Source: Thermohalobaculum sp964475765
Lineage (GTDB): Bacteria > Pseudomonadota > Alphaproteobacteria > Rhodobacterales > Rhodobacteraceae
Assembly (NCBI GenBank): GCA_964475765.1
Contig: CAYYZH010000031.1
Location: 1 to 28,634 of the forward strand
Reading direction: 5' to 3'
DNA: 28,634 nucleotides
Notes under the pieces: generated by a model
Seen by the model: only the letters and a program-made list of their open reading frames with translations
Told to the model about the DNA's origin: nothing
Database searches by the model: none
Program-made: the position numbers and the translations under genes
Shown: positions 16,186 through 24,563 of the stretch, in pieces
Layout: each line of letters begins with the position of its first letter
Position numbering within the stretch: the stretch's first letter is position 1

Positions 16186-17115
16186 TCACCGCCAGATTGA
16201 AGGACCGGCAAACCATGTGCCACACAATGTCTTGAGCCGAGCGCCAGAGCCCAGTTTGAACCGCGCAATTCCGGCGGCGTCCTCCGTGTTCAGTCCGCCA
16301 AGATCCAGTTCGGTGATGCCAGCGCGTGGCAGTTTGCGCATGGCGGTCCAGAGAAGCAGGTTATGGGCTGACGCCTTGCGTCCCGCCGCATCCGCCCATC
16401 CCACATGGTATGTAGCGCGGCCGCCGTGCAGCAGGAATAGCATGGCCGCGATGGGTGTGCCGTTCTGCTCCGCCGCGTAAACTCGTAGTCCGCCTCCGCT
16501 CTTCTGCCATGCCGGGACCAGCATCGGGGGAAGTGCCGTGTAGCGGTTCGCCCTTTGCTGGCGGGTCTCAAGGTCGAGCAGCCATCGGTAGCGATCCGGC
16601 CTCTTATCTGCCCGTCGCACTGTCAGCCCAGCGCTTTCAGCCACCACCAAACGGTTGCGCCATTTCTGATGCATTCCGGCGCGCAGGGAATCTGGCTGGG
16701 CGGTCAGATCAATGACAGCTGTCGCATAGGGCGTCATGACGCGGGTCAGGCCCGCCCGTCGTACGACCGAGGGGTCAGCGGTGTCCGGTGTCGTAAACAG
16801 CCCACTTAACCTAGGAAACGGGAGCGCTCTGTGCAGCGTCAGTAACGCATTGGCCCGTTCGCTGGGATCTTCGTTGAGCCAAATAGGCCCGCGCGTGCAG
16901 ACCACGGCATGTAGGCACCCCAGAAGTCGCCGATGTACGAGTTGCGCCAGTCCAATCGTCTGGTTTCCGGTCCTAATCTCTGCTCGCAAGACCCGACTGC
17001 CCAATGCGGCGCAAGCCGCGCCATAGGCCCAGTCCTGCTGCATAGGGGCGCCTTTCGAAAGGCGGCGCCAGTCCCATTCAGTCAGCCGATCCCACAAGAC
17101 ATCCATGGGCGGCAT
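16186..17115 (-). CDS. GNAT/FemAB-like acyltransferase
   Basis: This 309-aa protein resembles the GNAT-superfamily FemAB/BioF2-type acyltransferases. It has LRAGMHQKWRNRL (about 144-156), the conserved LYVAEQNG-like strand read here as RVYAAEQNGTPIAAMLFLLHGGRATYHVGW, a HNLLLWTAM helix and LDLGGLN near the C-terminus. Such proteins transfer an acyl or aminoacyl group to lipid, peptidoglycan or polysaccharide; the acceptor here is unknown. A start at 17106 is equally possible. It is 54 nt upstream of the MBL-fold gene on the same strand. Confidence 0.72.
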   Translation of the reverse strand: MPPMDVLWDRLTEWDWRRLSKGAPMQQDWAYGAACAALGSRVLRAEIRTGNQTIGLAQLVHRRLLGCLHAVVCTRGPIWLNEDPSERANALLTLHRALPFPRLSGLFTTPDTADPSVVRRAGLTRVMTPYATAVIDLTAQPDSLRAGMHQKWRNRLVVAESAGLTVRRADKRPDRYRWLLDLETRQQRANRYTALPPMLVPAWQKSGGGLRVYAAEQNGTPIAAMLFLLHGGRATYHVGWADAAGRKASAHNLLLWTAMRKLPRAGITELDLGGLNTEDAAGIARFKLGSGARLKTLCGTWFAGPSIWR

Positions 17116-17148
17116 TAACCCAGTGATAACCTAAAGCCGCGTTAACCC

Positions 17149-17346
17149 ATGACGATGGCACGTCGCTCCACACCCGTTATGGGCGTTCACGCCGCAGCCC
17201 CGCGGGTCACGCCGCAGGCTGTCGTGATGCTGGTGGGTTATGTTGGGTTGCCGCTTCTCACCGCACTGGTGCTGTTCGACGTTTTTATCTGGGCTGTGGT
17301 CAAGTTGATCTGGGGCGGTTGCTACGGCCTTTGGTGTTGGTTCTAG
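17149..17346 (+). CDS. Small membrane protein, 65 aa
   Basis: This small open frame encodes a basic N-terminus, one strong transmembrane helix (about 25-55, AVVMLVGYVGLPLLTALVLF then VFIWAVV) and a Trp/Tyr-rich tail (GGCYGLWCWF). It is convergent to thrS and divergent from the acyltransferase gene, 33 bp away. There is no clear ribosome binding site, so the call rests on the coherent membrane-protein composition. Function is not known. Confidence 0.5.
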   Translation: MTMARRSTPVMGVHAAAPRVTPQAVVMLVGYVGLPLLTALVLFDVFIWAVVKLIWGGCYGLWCWF

Positions 17347-17357
17347 GCGCAACCGCC
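17314..17357. terminator. Possible hairpin downstream of thrS
   Basis: GGCGGTTGC (17314-17322) and GCAACCGCC (17349-17357) are perfect 9-bp inverted arms with a 26-nt loop. They lie 13 nt past the thrS stop on the minus strand and overlap the end of the small membrane protein gene. No T run follows, so a terminator role is uncertain. Confidence 0.3.
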
Positions 17358-17370
17358 TGCTGCATTTCCG

Positions 17371-19361
17371 TTATGCAACCACGTGCAGACCAGACGTGTG
17401 CCCCTGAGCGAGATCAGGAGGTAGTGCCTCCTCGACGAGATGGGCGTAGGCTTCTTCCAAACCCAGCACCTTCTGGCCCTTCTCGCCCAGACGCCGAAGC
17501 GACACCGTGCGCGCTTCCACCTCCTGCCGTCCCACGGCGAGGATGACCGGGACATGGGCGTTGGAGTGCTCGCGGACTTTGTAGTTGATCTTTTCGTTGC
17601 GGGTGTCGATCTCGACGCGCAGTCCTGCTGCACGCAGCTTGGTCACAACTTCTTTGGCATAGTCGTCGGCATCGGAGACAATGGTGGTCACCACGGCCTG
17701 AACGGGCGCCAGCCAGAGCGGGAAGCGCCCGGCATAGTTTTCGATCAGGATTCCGATAAACCGCTCGAAGCTCCCAAGAATCGCCCGATGCATCATCACT
17801 GGGCGTTTCTTGTCGCCCTCCGGCGTGACGTACTCCGCATCCAGGCGCTCGGGCAACACGAAGTCTGCCTGGAAGGTGCCGCATTGCCATTCGCGCCCGA
17901 TCGCATCGGTCAGCTTGAAGTCGAGCTTGGGGCCATAGAACGCGCCCTCGCCCGGATCGATCTCGAAGTCGTTGGTGACCTTGCGCACGGCCGCTTCAAG
18001 CGCCGCTTCGGCTTTGTCCCAGACCTCGTCGGAGCCAGCGCGCACTTCAGGCCGAGTTGAGAGCTTCATCTCGAACCCGTCAAAGCCGGTGTCGCGGTAG
18101 ATCGAGCTGAGCAAGTCGATGAACCCTGCGCACTCATCCTCGATTTGCTCCTCGGTGCAGAAGATGTGCGCATCGTCCTGCGTGAATCCGCGCACCCGCA
18201 TCAGGCCGTGCATGGAGCCCGAGCTTTCATACCGGTGACAGGACCCGAACTCGGCCATCCTGAGCGGCAGATCGCGATAGGACTTCAGACCCTGATTGAA
18301 CACCTGTACATGGCAGGGGCAGTTCATCGGCTTGAGCGCGTTGACCCGCTTTTCGTTGGCATGTTCCTCATCGATCTCGGTGATGAACATGTTCTCGCGG
18401 TACTTGTCCCAGTGGCCAGACGCTTCCCACAACTTGCGGTCCACAACTTGCGGGGTCTTGATCTCCTTGTACCCTGCAGCGGTCAGCCGGCGGCGCATGT
18501 AGTCTTCCATTGCGCGATAGACCGCCCAACCGTTTGGATGCCAGAAGACCATGCCCGGCGCTTCTTCCTGTATGTGAAAGAGCTCCATTTCCTTGCCGAT
18601 CCGCCGGTGGTCGCGCTTGGCAGCCTCCTCCAGCATATGCAGGTGAGCGTCGAGGTCCTTCTTGTTCTTGAACGCGACGCCGTAGATCCGCTGGAGCATC
18701 TGGTTGCGACTGTCGCCCCGCCAATAGGCCCCGGCCNNNNNNNNNNCTTGAATGCATCGGGGGGGACCTGACCGGTATGGGCAAGATGCGGCCCACGGCA
18801 GAGATCCTGCCAGTGCCCGTGCCAGTACATGCGGATCGGCTCGTCACCGGGGATCGCTTCGATCAGTTCAACCTTGTAGGGCTCGTTGGTGTCCTTGTAG
18901 TGCTGGACAGCCCGGGCGCGTTCCCAGACCTCGGTGCGCACGGGGTCACGCGCGGCGATGATCTCGCGCATCTTTTTTTCGATGGCGGCAAAGTCCTCGT
19001 CGGTGAACGGCTCGGCCCGATCAAAGTCATAGTACCAGCCCTTGTCGATCACAGGGCCGATGGTGACCTTCACGTCAGGCCAGATCTCTTGGACAGCGCG
19101 TGCCATGATGTGTGCGCAGTCGTGCCGTATCAGCTCCAGCACCGCGTCGGTCTCGTCATCCGACTTCGCAGTGATGATCGACAGACCGGCATCCGCATCG
19201 ATTGGGATACTCAGATCAGACAAAGCTCCATCGATCCGACATGCCAGTGCTGCCTTGCCCAATGACGTTGAGATATCCGCCGCCACCGCGCCGCCCGTCG
19301 TGCCGGCGGCATACTCGCGCACGGCTCCGTCGGGCAGGGTGATCTTGATCTGGGCGGACAT
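17371..19361 (-). CDS. thrS: Threonyl-tRNA synthetase, interrupted by an assembly gap
   Basis: ThrRS charges tRNA-Thr and edits mischarged serine. The N-terminal TGS domain (about 1-60), the editing domain with RHDCAHIMARAVQ and the catalytic core are all present. Zinc and active-site residues appear in MNCPCH, SCHRYE and MHRAILGSFERFIG, and the anticodon-binding domain follows. The 10 N at 18737-18746 fall between DAFK and AGAYWRGD, where the family has four residues (L-x-x-V). One of the 12 nt needed is already present, so the true gap should be 11 nt; the apparent frame break is an artefact. Corrected length is about 663 aa. GGAG lies 8 nt before the ATG at 19361. Confidence 0.97.
18737..18746. 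other. Assembly gap of 10 N inside thrS
   Basis: Ten unknown bases interrupt thrS. Frame continuity with the ThrRS consensus on both sides requires 11 bases here. Confidence 0.99.
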
Positions 19362-19534
19362 CTGTCTTCTCCATTGATGGGGTGATAAAAGCGCGCGCAC
19401 CATCCCGATGGCGTCGCACACTGTCAAGCAGTTCAGGCCTCTTGCGCTGAACCGGTCCAAATACCGCAAGGACGATCAAGCGCGCGAGCCGGTTTTGACG
19501 TCAGGATCTGGTGCAACGCTACGGACGAGGTCCT

Positions 19535-20365
19535 ATGAGTCTTACCGCCAAAGTCATCTGGCAGATCGAGATGCTGCTGTCCGAGCCCGTGTCGCTGGAG
19601 GATCTGGCGGACAGGTGCGCGATCAGCCCGTTTCACCTCGCCCGCACGTTCCGGACTGCAACGGGGCAGGCGCCTATGAGCTATCTGCGCGCCCGCAGGC
19701 TGTCAGTGGCAGCGGGGCGTCTGGCGGCAGGTGAGGCCGACATTCTCGGTCTTGCGCTCGATGCCCAATACACGTCGCACGAAGCGTTCACCCGTGCCTT
19801 CAGCGGGCACTTTGGCATCTCTCCCAGCGGTGTGCGGGATGCCGGATCCACGAAACATCTGAACCTGATGGAGCCCATTGAAATGAAAAAGGACATGATT
19901 GTCGATGTCGCCCCGCCCGTTCTGCGCGAACAGGCAGCGATGCGCGTGGCGGGCCTGAGCCTACGGTGCTCGTTCGAGACTTCCAACCAGATCCCGTCTT
20001 TGTGGCAGAGCTTCGCGGCGCGCGCGGCAGAAATTGCAAAGCCGGGCAATCAGATCGCTTACGGTGTCTGCACTGATGGCGATGGCGCGGGCAACTTTCG
20101 CTATGTTGCGGGCGTGGAGGTGCCAACCCCAACCAAATTGCCGGAGGGGATGGACGACGTGACCATCCCGGAAGGCAAGCATGCAGTCTTCACCCATTCC
20201 GGCCACATCACGGATTTTCCTAAGACGGTTTACACGATCTGGAACAAGGCTCTATCGGAGGCGGGGCACACCCATCGTCCTGCACCGGATTTCGAGCGCT
20301 ATGACCACCGGTTCGACGCCGCAACCGGTCGGGGTGAGGTAGAGATCTGGATCCCCGTGAATTGA
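19535..20365 (+). CDS. AraC-family regulator with GyrI-like effector domain
   Basis: This 276-aa regulator has two AraC helix-turn-helix motifs in the N-terminal 105 residues (VSLEDLADRCAISPFHLART and ADILGLALDAQYTSHEAFTR, then FGISPSGVR). A GyrI-like/effector-binding domain (about 120-276) follows, with AVFTHSGHITDFPKTVYTIW and ending VEIWIPV. This MarR/SoxS-Rob-like layout senses small amphipathic or drug-like molecules in characterised members. The ATG at 19535 has ACGAGG just upstream. It is divergent from thrS and 30 nt upstream of the AIG2-like gene. Confidence 0.9.
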   Translation: MSLTAKVIWQIEMLLSEPVSLEDLADRCAISPFHLARTFRTATGQAPMSYLRARRLSVAAGRLAAGEADILGLALDAQYTSHEAFTRAFSGHFGISPSGVRDAGSTKHLNLMEPIEMKKDMIVDVAPPVLREQAAMRVAGLSLRCSFETSNQIPSLWQSFAARAAEIAKPGNQIAYGVCTDGDGAGNFRYVAGVEVPTPTKLPEGMDDVTIPEGKHAVFTHSGHITDFPKTVYTIWNKALSEAGHTHRPAPDFERYDHRFDAATGRGEVEIWIPVN

Positions 20366-20395
20366 CGTTGTGTGGACCTTTTGCGAGGGAGGATC

Positions 20396-20740
20396 ATGAC
20401 ACGAGATGCGGAAACCAGACTGGCGACCTATGGCACGCTGGCGCCAGGCCAGATAAACGAGCGTGAGCTGGCAGAGCTCGACGGGACATGGATCTCCGGC
20501 GAGGTGAGGGGCCGTCTTGTTGATGCAGGCTGGGGCGCCGCGCTTGGATGCCCCGGCATTGTGGTGGATCCATCCGGTGAGCCCGTCGCCGTTCAGGTGT
20601 TCACGTCTCCTGACCTGCCGGATCATTGGGACCGCCTCGACGCGTTCGAAGGTCCAGGTTACCGACGAGTGAGCACTCCCGTCCAGACCACAAACGGAGT
20701 CATTCAGGCGTCGATCTACGAACTGGAACCGGGTGACTGA
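20396..20740 (+). CDS. AIG2/gamma-glutamylcyclotransferase-like protein
   Basis: This 114-aa protein has the family YGTLAPG motif near the N-terminus (normally YGSLxxG, binding the gamma-glutamyl group) and LDAFEGPGYRR near residue 80, carrying the catalytic-type Glu. The family releases 5-oxoproline from gamma-glutamyl compounds. GAGGGAGG precedes the ATG at 20396. It probably forms an operon with the AraC-like regulator. Confidence 0.8.
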   Translation: MTRDAETRLATYGTLAPGQINERELAELDGTWISGEVRGRLVDAGWGAALGCPGIVVDPSGEPVAVQVFTSPDLPDHWDRLDAFEGPGYRRVSTPVQTTNGVIQASIYELEPGD

Positions 20741-20764
20741 CGAGGCACACCTGATCCTTGGAGC

Positions 20765-20795
20765 GCATTACTATGCCGATGGGGCGCAGTAATGC
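20765..20795. terminator. Hairpin between convergent genes
   Basis: GCATTACT (20765-20772) pairs with AGTAATGC (20788-20795); with one bulge the stem extends on both sides. It lies 24 nt after the AIG2-like stop and 43 nt before the RTX/Hint gene end, the right place for a shared terminator, although a T run is absent. Confidence 0.4.
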
Positions 20796-20838
20796 CGCTG
20801 TCGTTTAGCTACCCATCGAGTTGGCCATGGGCGGAGTG

Positions 20839-22632
20839 TCAGTTCAGAAACGCCCGTGCTTCCGCTGTCTTCAAGCTGAGCCGTGCCATGGGTACGGCAT
20901 CATCTGTCTCGGACCTCAAATTGGGAAAGATCGAGAATATCTCCTCCCGCATGGCGTCCTCGAGGCTGTTCATGGCTTGCGCACCGGGGTGGAAGCTCTC
21001 GGATGCTGCCCCGTTCGCGGTGACGATCTCATGTTGGTCGAACAGCATGTGGAAGTACTCCACCTCGCCGCCCTCTGCAGTGTAGATCGTATCCCCGTTG
21101 ACGAGATGTTTTGCGGGGACCAGCACTTCAGGCTCACCGAACATTAACTCGGCCCGCCAGTGCGTGATCAACATGCGGTGTAGCGGGCTAACCCGCAGCT
21201 CGCGATCATTACCCAAGGTCCCTTCGCTAATCACAACTGGGGCGAGATTGTCCTTGGCCTCAACGGTGCGCGAGCCGATCCAGCGGATGGGTTGCGCGCC
21301 GTTGTCATGGGTCAGGACGAGATCGCCCGCAGCCAGATCCTCGATCGCCACAGCGCCCGTCGGGGTTTCGATCATTGTGCCGCGTGCGAAACAAACGATG
21401 CTCTCGATCTCCGAGAACGTGATGGTGCTGACCGTATTGCCACCAGAGTCCAGAACGTTGACCGTACCGGACTCGTCATCGCCGCCTGCGAAGATGACAT
21501 CGAACGACCCACCATCAGGAGCGTCGATGACCAGGGTGTCGTTGTCCAGGAGCGGGTCACCGCCGGACACCCCGCCGCCATCGACAACGTCGTCGCCCTC
21601 GCCAACGGTGATGACGTCGTTGCCGTCGCCTGTCGAGATGCTGTCATCTCCGGCGCCGCCACTGACCGTGTTTGCTGCCGCATCACCGGTGATCGTGTCG
21701 TTTCCAGACCCGCCAATGACTGCTTCAAACTCGGCAATCGTGTCGTCACCGATGTCGTTGCCGCTTGCGGTGCCGGCCCCTAGGTCGATTGTGACACTGT
21801 CGGTCGCATCGCTCGTATCCAGCGTGTCGATACCGTCTCCGCCAATGAGGCTGTCATCGCCAACGCCCGCAAAGACAACGTCGTCGTCTGCGCCTGCATC
21901 GACGAAGTCGTTTTCTTCCCCCGCATCAATGGTGTCATTTCCCGCGCCGCCGAAGATTGTGTCGGGCGGCGGGGTCAGCGTGTTGTACGGGATTTGCGGC
22001 CCGTCCGTGAAACCGGTAATCGTCAGCGGCACACCCGGCGGGATCGGCGCGTCTGCGACCAACAGAACGGCGTCGCCCTGGTTCTGCGTATTCGTGTTCC
22101 CGGGCGGAACAATGGTGATCAGCGTGAAGGTGATCGTATCCCCATCGGGGGTCTGGGTGATGATGTTGGTTTCGGCCTCCGCGACCTGGCCAGCCGGGAA
22201 CGTGATGCCCCCGATGGTCAGATCCTCGGCGATGGTCGCAAAGGCACCGGACTGCTCGACGAAACCATCATCGAATGTGCTGTCATCATCGTTGACTGCA
22301 AAGGTGATCTGATCGGCGGCATTGGGGAAGTTGACGGTTCCCCCGACCTCAAGACCGATATTCCCGGGGTTCTCGGCTTCCGGCGGGATGGAGTCCGGAT
22401 TTCCACCGGCGTCCAGAAAAACGAAATCCTCGATCAGGAATCCGCTAAGGATATTCTGGCCAGCGACCGGCGTGCCCGTGTCGGTGATCGTATCGTCGCC
22501 GTCACCGCCAAAAACGATGTCACCGCCAAGACCGCCATCAATCGTGTCATTCCCGGCGAGACCGGATATCTCGTCGCCGGAGTCTGTGCCTGTCAACGAG
22601 TCGGCGTTGTTCGTTCCGGTGATTGTATTCAT
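20839..22632 (-). CDS. RTX-repeat protein with C-terminal Hint domain
   Basis: This 597-aa acidic protein has no signal peptide. RTX-like nonapeptides occur at about 5-50 and 225-355 (for example GGDGDDTIT and GGAGDDSIS), separated by a region (about 55-215) that looks like a carbohydrate- or adhesin-type beta domain. A Hint domain begins at Cys414 (CFARGTMIETPTGAV) with SPLHRMLI further on. Hint domains perform self-splicing-type chemistry; this C-terminal variant is common in Rhodobacterales secreted proteins and its action is unclear. Export by type I secretion is inferred from the RTX repeats. Confidence 0.88.
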   Translation of the reverse strand: MNTITGTNNADSLTGTDSGDEISGLAGNDTIDGGLGGDIVFGGDGDDTITDTGTPVAGQNILSGFLIEDFVFLDAGGNPDSIPPEAENPGNIGLEVGGTVNFPNAADQITFAVNDDDSTFDDGFVEQSGAFATIAEDLTIGGITFPAGQVAEAETNIITQTPDGDTITFTLITIVPPGNTNTQNQGDAVLLVADAPIPPGVPLTITGFTDGPQIPYNTLTPPPDTIFGGAGNDTIDAGEENDFVDAGADDDVVFAGVGDDSLIGGDGIDTLDTSDATDSVTIDLGAGTASGNDIGDDTIAEFEAVIGGSGNDTITGDAAANTVSGGAGDDSISTGDGNDVITVGEGDDVVDGGGVSGGDPLLDNDTLVIDAPDGGSFDVIFAGGDDESGTVNVLDSGGNTVSTITFSEIESIVCFARGTMIETPTGAVAIEDLAAGDLVLTHDNGAQPIRWIGSRTVEAKDNLAPVVISEGTLGNDRELRVSPLHRMLITHWRAELMFGEPEVLVPAKHLVNGDTIYTAEGGEVEYFHMLFDQHEIVTANGAASESFHPGAQAMNSLEDAMREEIFSIFPNLRSETDDAVPMARLSLKTAEARAFLN

Positions 22633-22687
22633 GGCTTTGCCCCTCGATCGTCACGCACAAAACGGGTCGCGGATCGAAACGCATCAA

Positions 22688-22721
22688 CAACTGGCCCGCG
22701 TCTGACGCACGCTGCCAGTTG
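22688..22721. promoter_or_regulatory. Inverted repeat upstream of the RTX/Hint gene
   Basis: CAACTGGC (22688-22695) and GCCAGTTG (22714-22721) are perfect arms with an 18-nt spacer that contains a nested GCGT/ACGC pair. It lies 56-90 bp upstream of the RTX/Hint ATG, a position suited to an operator or leader hairpin. No regulator is assigned. Confidence 0.35.
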
Positions 22722-22812
22722 GTCGTCGAGAACCCGTTCACACAAATACTCAAGCCAGGCGCTCAAGCCCAGCGATGAGGCCAATAATACAGAAAAATGT
22801 GGTGAGATTTTG

Positions 22813-22986
22813 ATGCCCTTTGGGGGATCGAATGCGCAACCTCAACCACAAGTATGCATCGCAGCAATATCGTATTGTGAGCTGGTAGTTGAGTATCATC
22901 GGGCAGATCGGCATCTCGCAGAGACGTTCGACGAGCGCGAGGTGCAATCTGCCATCTTGAGGAAGATCGCCTTCGTCAGAGACTGA
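22813..22986 (+). CDS. Weak candidate small protein, 57 aa
   Basis: An ATG preceded by GGTGAG (6-nt spacing) opens a 57-codon frame ending 6 bp before the convergent dehydrogenase stop. The sequence includes VEYHRADRHLAETFDERE and matches nothing I recognise. It could be a small gene, a remnant, or chance. Confidence 0.2.
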   Translation: MPFGGSNAQPQPQVCIAAISYCELVVEYHRADRHLAETFDEREVQSAILRKIAFVRD

Positions 22987-22992
22987 TTCGGA

Positions 22993-24042
22993 TCAGCCGG
23001 GAACGATTGCCTCGTCCAGCTTGTGATCGACGGTCTTGACCGTGCGGTTGATCTCGACATGACCCATGCCCAGCTCGTCCGCAATCAATTTGACCAGCAG
23101 ATCCACCCGTTCGATGAAAGGTGCTCCGGCCGCCACCGCGCGCGCGGCGGAGGAAGGTTTCAGAAGGCTTTCCGCTGCTTTGGCATATTTCGCGAACGGG
23201 ACCTGATCGGCGGGATCAGCACCAAGTTTCTGCGCAATCGCGTCGATGTGGGAGTAGATCGCCTCGGACTTTGACGGATCGCCGTGCACCGCATCGCGAA
23301 TGGCTTGCGGTTCGTGCGGTGTGATACAGCGATAGTTGCCTGTCAGCAGCATGGACCATTTCGCAAGTGGGACGAACAGCGAGTCGTAGACCCGGAGCTT
23401 CACTGGCACGTCGTTGCCTTCGAGCGTGACGCCCGCAATGTCTGCCTCCAGTTCGCGCAGCAGTGCGTTGTGCGCCTCATCCGCAAAGGTCGCTGCCTTG
23501 AAGTTTGTGGGAAGTCCGACATGCAGGACATTGGCGGCTTCTTCCGGAGGACGGAACGCCTGCGGGTCAGGCGAGCAGAGCGAGACCAAACCGGGCTGAA
23601 ACCGCTCCCAGACCTGCGCATTTGTGTAGGCCTCTTCGAGGTTCATGTCTGCCAACGCCGGAATGCGTTTGAGATAAGGCAGCGGCGGCATGTTCATGAT
23701 CGAGAGACAGGGCAGTCCTGCTTCGGCGATCTTGATCAAAAGAACCCGGATCGTGTGGTTGGCGTATTGCGGTTCCTGCATGGCCAGACACACCATGTCA
23801 TAGCGGCCGAGATCTACGTCTTCCGGTGGACAGGCATCGACATTTCCCGGGAGGTCGCGCGAGAAGATGGCGCGGTGCACGGCCTCGTCACGCAGTTTGA
23901 TGCGCACTTCTGTGCCGTCGCGATTGATCAGTTCAGCGGTCCTGGCCCGGCAGACCAGCGTGCAGTTGTGTCCCGCCATCAGAAGTTTGGTCGACAGCAG
24001 AGAGCCATAGGATGCGCCCAGGATCAGGATATTTCGTGCCAC
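22993..24042 (-). CDS. Ketopantoate reductase-like NAD(P)-dependent dehydrogenase
   Basis: This 349-aa protein opens with a Rossmann motif ILILGASYGSLLSTKLLMAGH, as in ketopantoate reductase and opine-type dehydrogenases. The C-terminal helical domain has KPSSAARAVAAGAPFIERVD, the ketopantoate-reductase C-terminal signature. A GTG start at 24042 is chosen because GGGAG lies 7 nt upstream; upstream residues look non-coding. At 349 aa it is longer than PanE (about 300), so another 2-oxoacid or opine-like substrate is more likely. It is divergent from the Lin0512 pair, across a 170-bp region holding a strong inverted repeat. Confidence 0.75.
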   Translation of the reverse strand: MARNILILGASYGSLLSTKLLMAGHNCTLVCRARTAELINRDGTEVRIKLRDEAVHRAIFSRDLPGNVDACPPEDVDLGRYDMVCLAMQEPQYANHTIRVLLIKIAEAGLPCLSIMNMPPLPYLKRIPALADMNLEEAYTNAQVWERFQPGLVSLCSPDPQAFRPPEEAANVLHVGLPTNFKAATFADEAHNALLRELEADIAGVTLEGNDVPVKLRVYDSLFVPLAKWSMLLTGNYRCITPHEPQAIRDAVHGDPSKSEAIYSHIDAIAQKLGADPADQVPFAKYAKAAESLLKPSSAARAVAAGAPFIERVDLLVKLIADELGMGHVEINRTVKTVDHKLDEAIVPG

Positions 24043-24084
24043 TACGTCTCTCCCAGAGGTTCTGCTGCTAGTTCTGAATGATAT

Positions 24085-24124
24085 GCGCAATAATATTACA
24101 ACACGCTTCAAAATATTATTGCGC
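24085..24124. promoter_or_regulatory. 13-bp-arm inverted repeat in divergent intergenic region
   Basis: GCGCAATAATATT (24085-24097) and AATATTATTGCGC (24112-24124) are perfect inverted arms with a 14-nt spacer. It lies 43 bp from the dehydrogenase start and 88 bp from the Lin0512 start. A two-site operator controlling both directions is the simplest reading; no T run supports a terminator. The binding protein is unknown. Confidence 0.65.
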
Positions 24125-24212
24125 GACCTATGGCCCCAGTCCGCAGATCAAAGCCGCGCCGTGACAGGACAGGCATTCCCCGCTAATCCCATGGCGTAAT
24201 CGGAGAGAGCTT

Positions 24213-24563
24213 ATGGCAAAAACATTGATGCTGGTCGAGTTCGGACAGGGTAGCTCGCTGCGCCGTCAGGACTACACCCAGGCCGCGAGCCGCGCGGTTC
24301 AAGACGCATTGTGGCGCAATTCGATTAATCTGGCCGACTTGTTCGATGCACCCAAAGAAGCAATGCTGATCGATTTGGAAATCGGAGTCGCTCAGCCGGC
24401 CAAGGTGGATCAGGAAGCTCTCGCCAAGGTCTTTCCCTATGGGCAGGTCAACGTGAGCGTGCAGGAGGGCGGACTCGACGTGCCGCGCGCTGATGGCGGA
24501 AAGCCGACGGTGATTGCCAATGCAGCGATCTCAGTGTCTCTCGACGTGGAGCCCACGGCATGA
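24213..24563 (+). CDS. Lin0512-family protein (first copy)
   Basis: This 116-aa protein belongs to the uncharacterised Lin0512 family: an opening L-x-x-V-E-F-G-x-G strand, the YTQAASRAVQDAL helix (about 22-34) with N-S-I following, then GLDVPRADGG and VIANAAISV near the end. GGAGAG precedes the ATG. The family has no established activity. It overlaps the second copy by four bases (ATGA), suggesting a heteromeric partner. Confidence 0.8.
   Translation: MAKTLMLVEFGQGSSLRRQDYTQAASRAVQDALWRNSINLADLFDAPKEAMLIDLEIGVAQPAKVDQEALAKVFPYGQVNVSVQEGGLDVPRADGGKPTVIANAAISVSLDVEPTA

Larger units (their letters stand above)
22633..22992. other. 360-bp region without a confident gene
   Basis: This region is the upstream sequence of the RTX/Hint gene and the downstream flank of the dehydrogenase gene. 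It holds an 8-bp-arm inverted repeat (22688-22721) and one weak small open frame (22813-22986). It is visibly more AT-rich than its neighbours around 22780-22880. I see no RNA gene in it. Confidence 0.7.

Noticed and set aside
18483..18750. Frameshifted or split thrS pseudogene
   Set aside because: The break coincides exactly with the 10 N gap and both flanks match intact ThrRS.
21098..22312. 404-codon Ser/Pro-rich plus-strand open frame
   Set aside because: It is the complement of the RTX repeats; low-complexity Asp/Gly coding gives long Ser/Pro frames on the other strand.
24085..24124. Rho-independent terminator
   Set aside because: It lies between two divergent starts, is AT-rich in the stem and lacks a T run.
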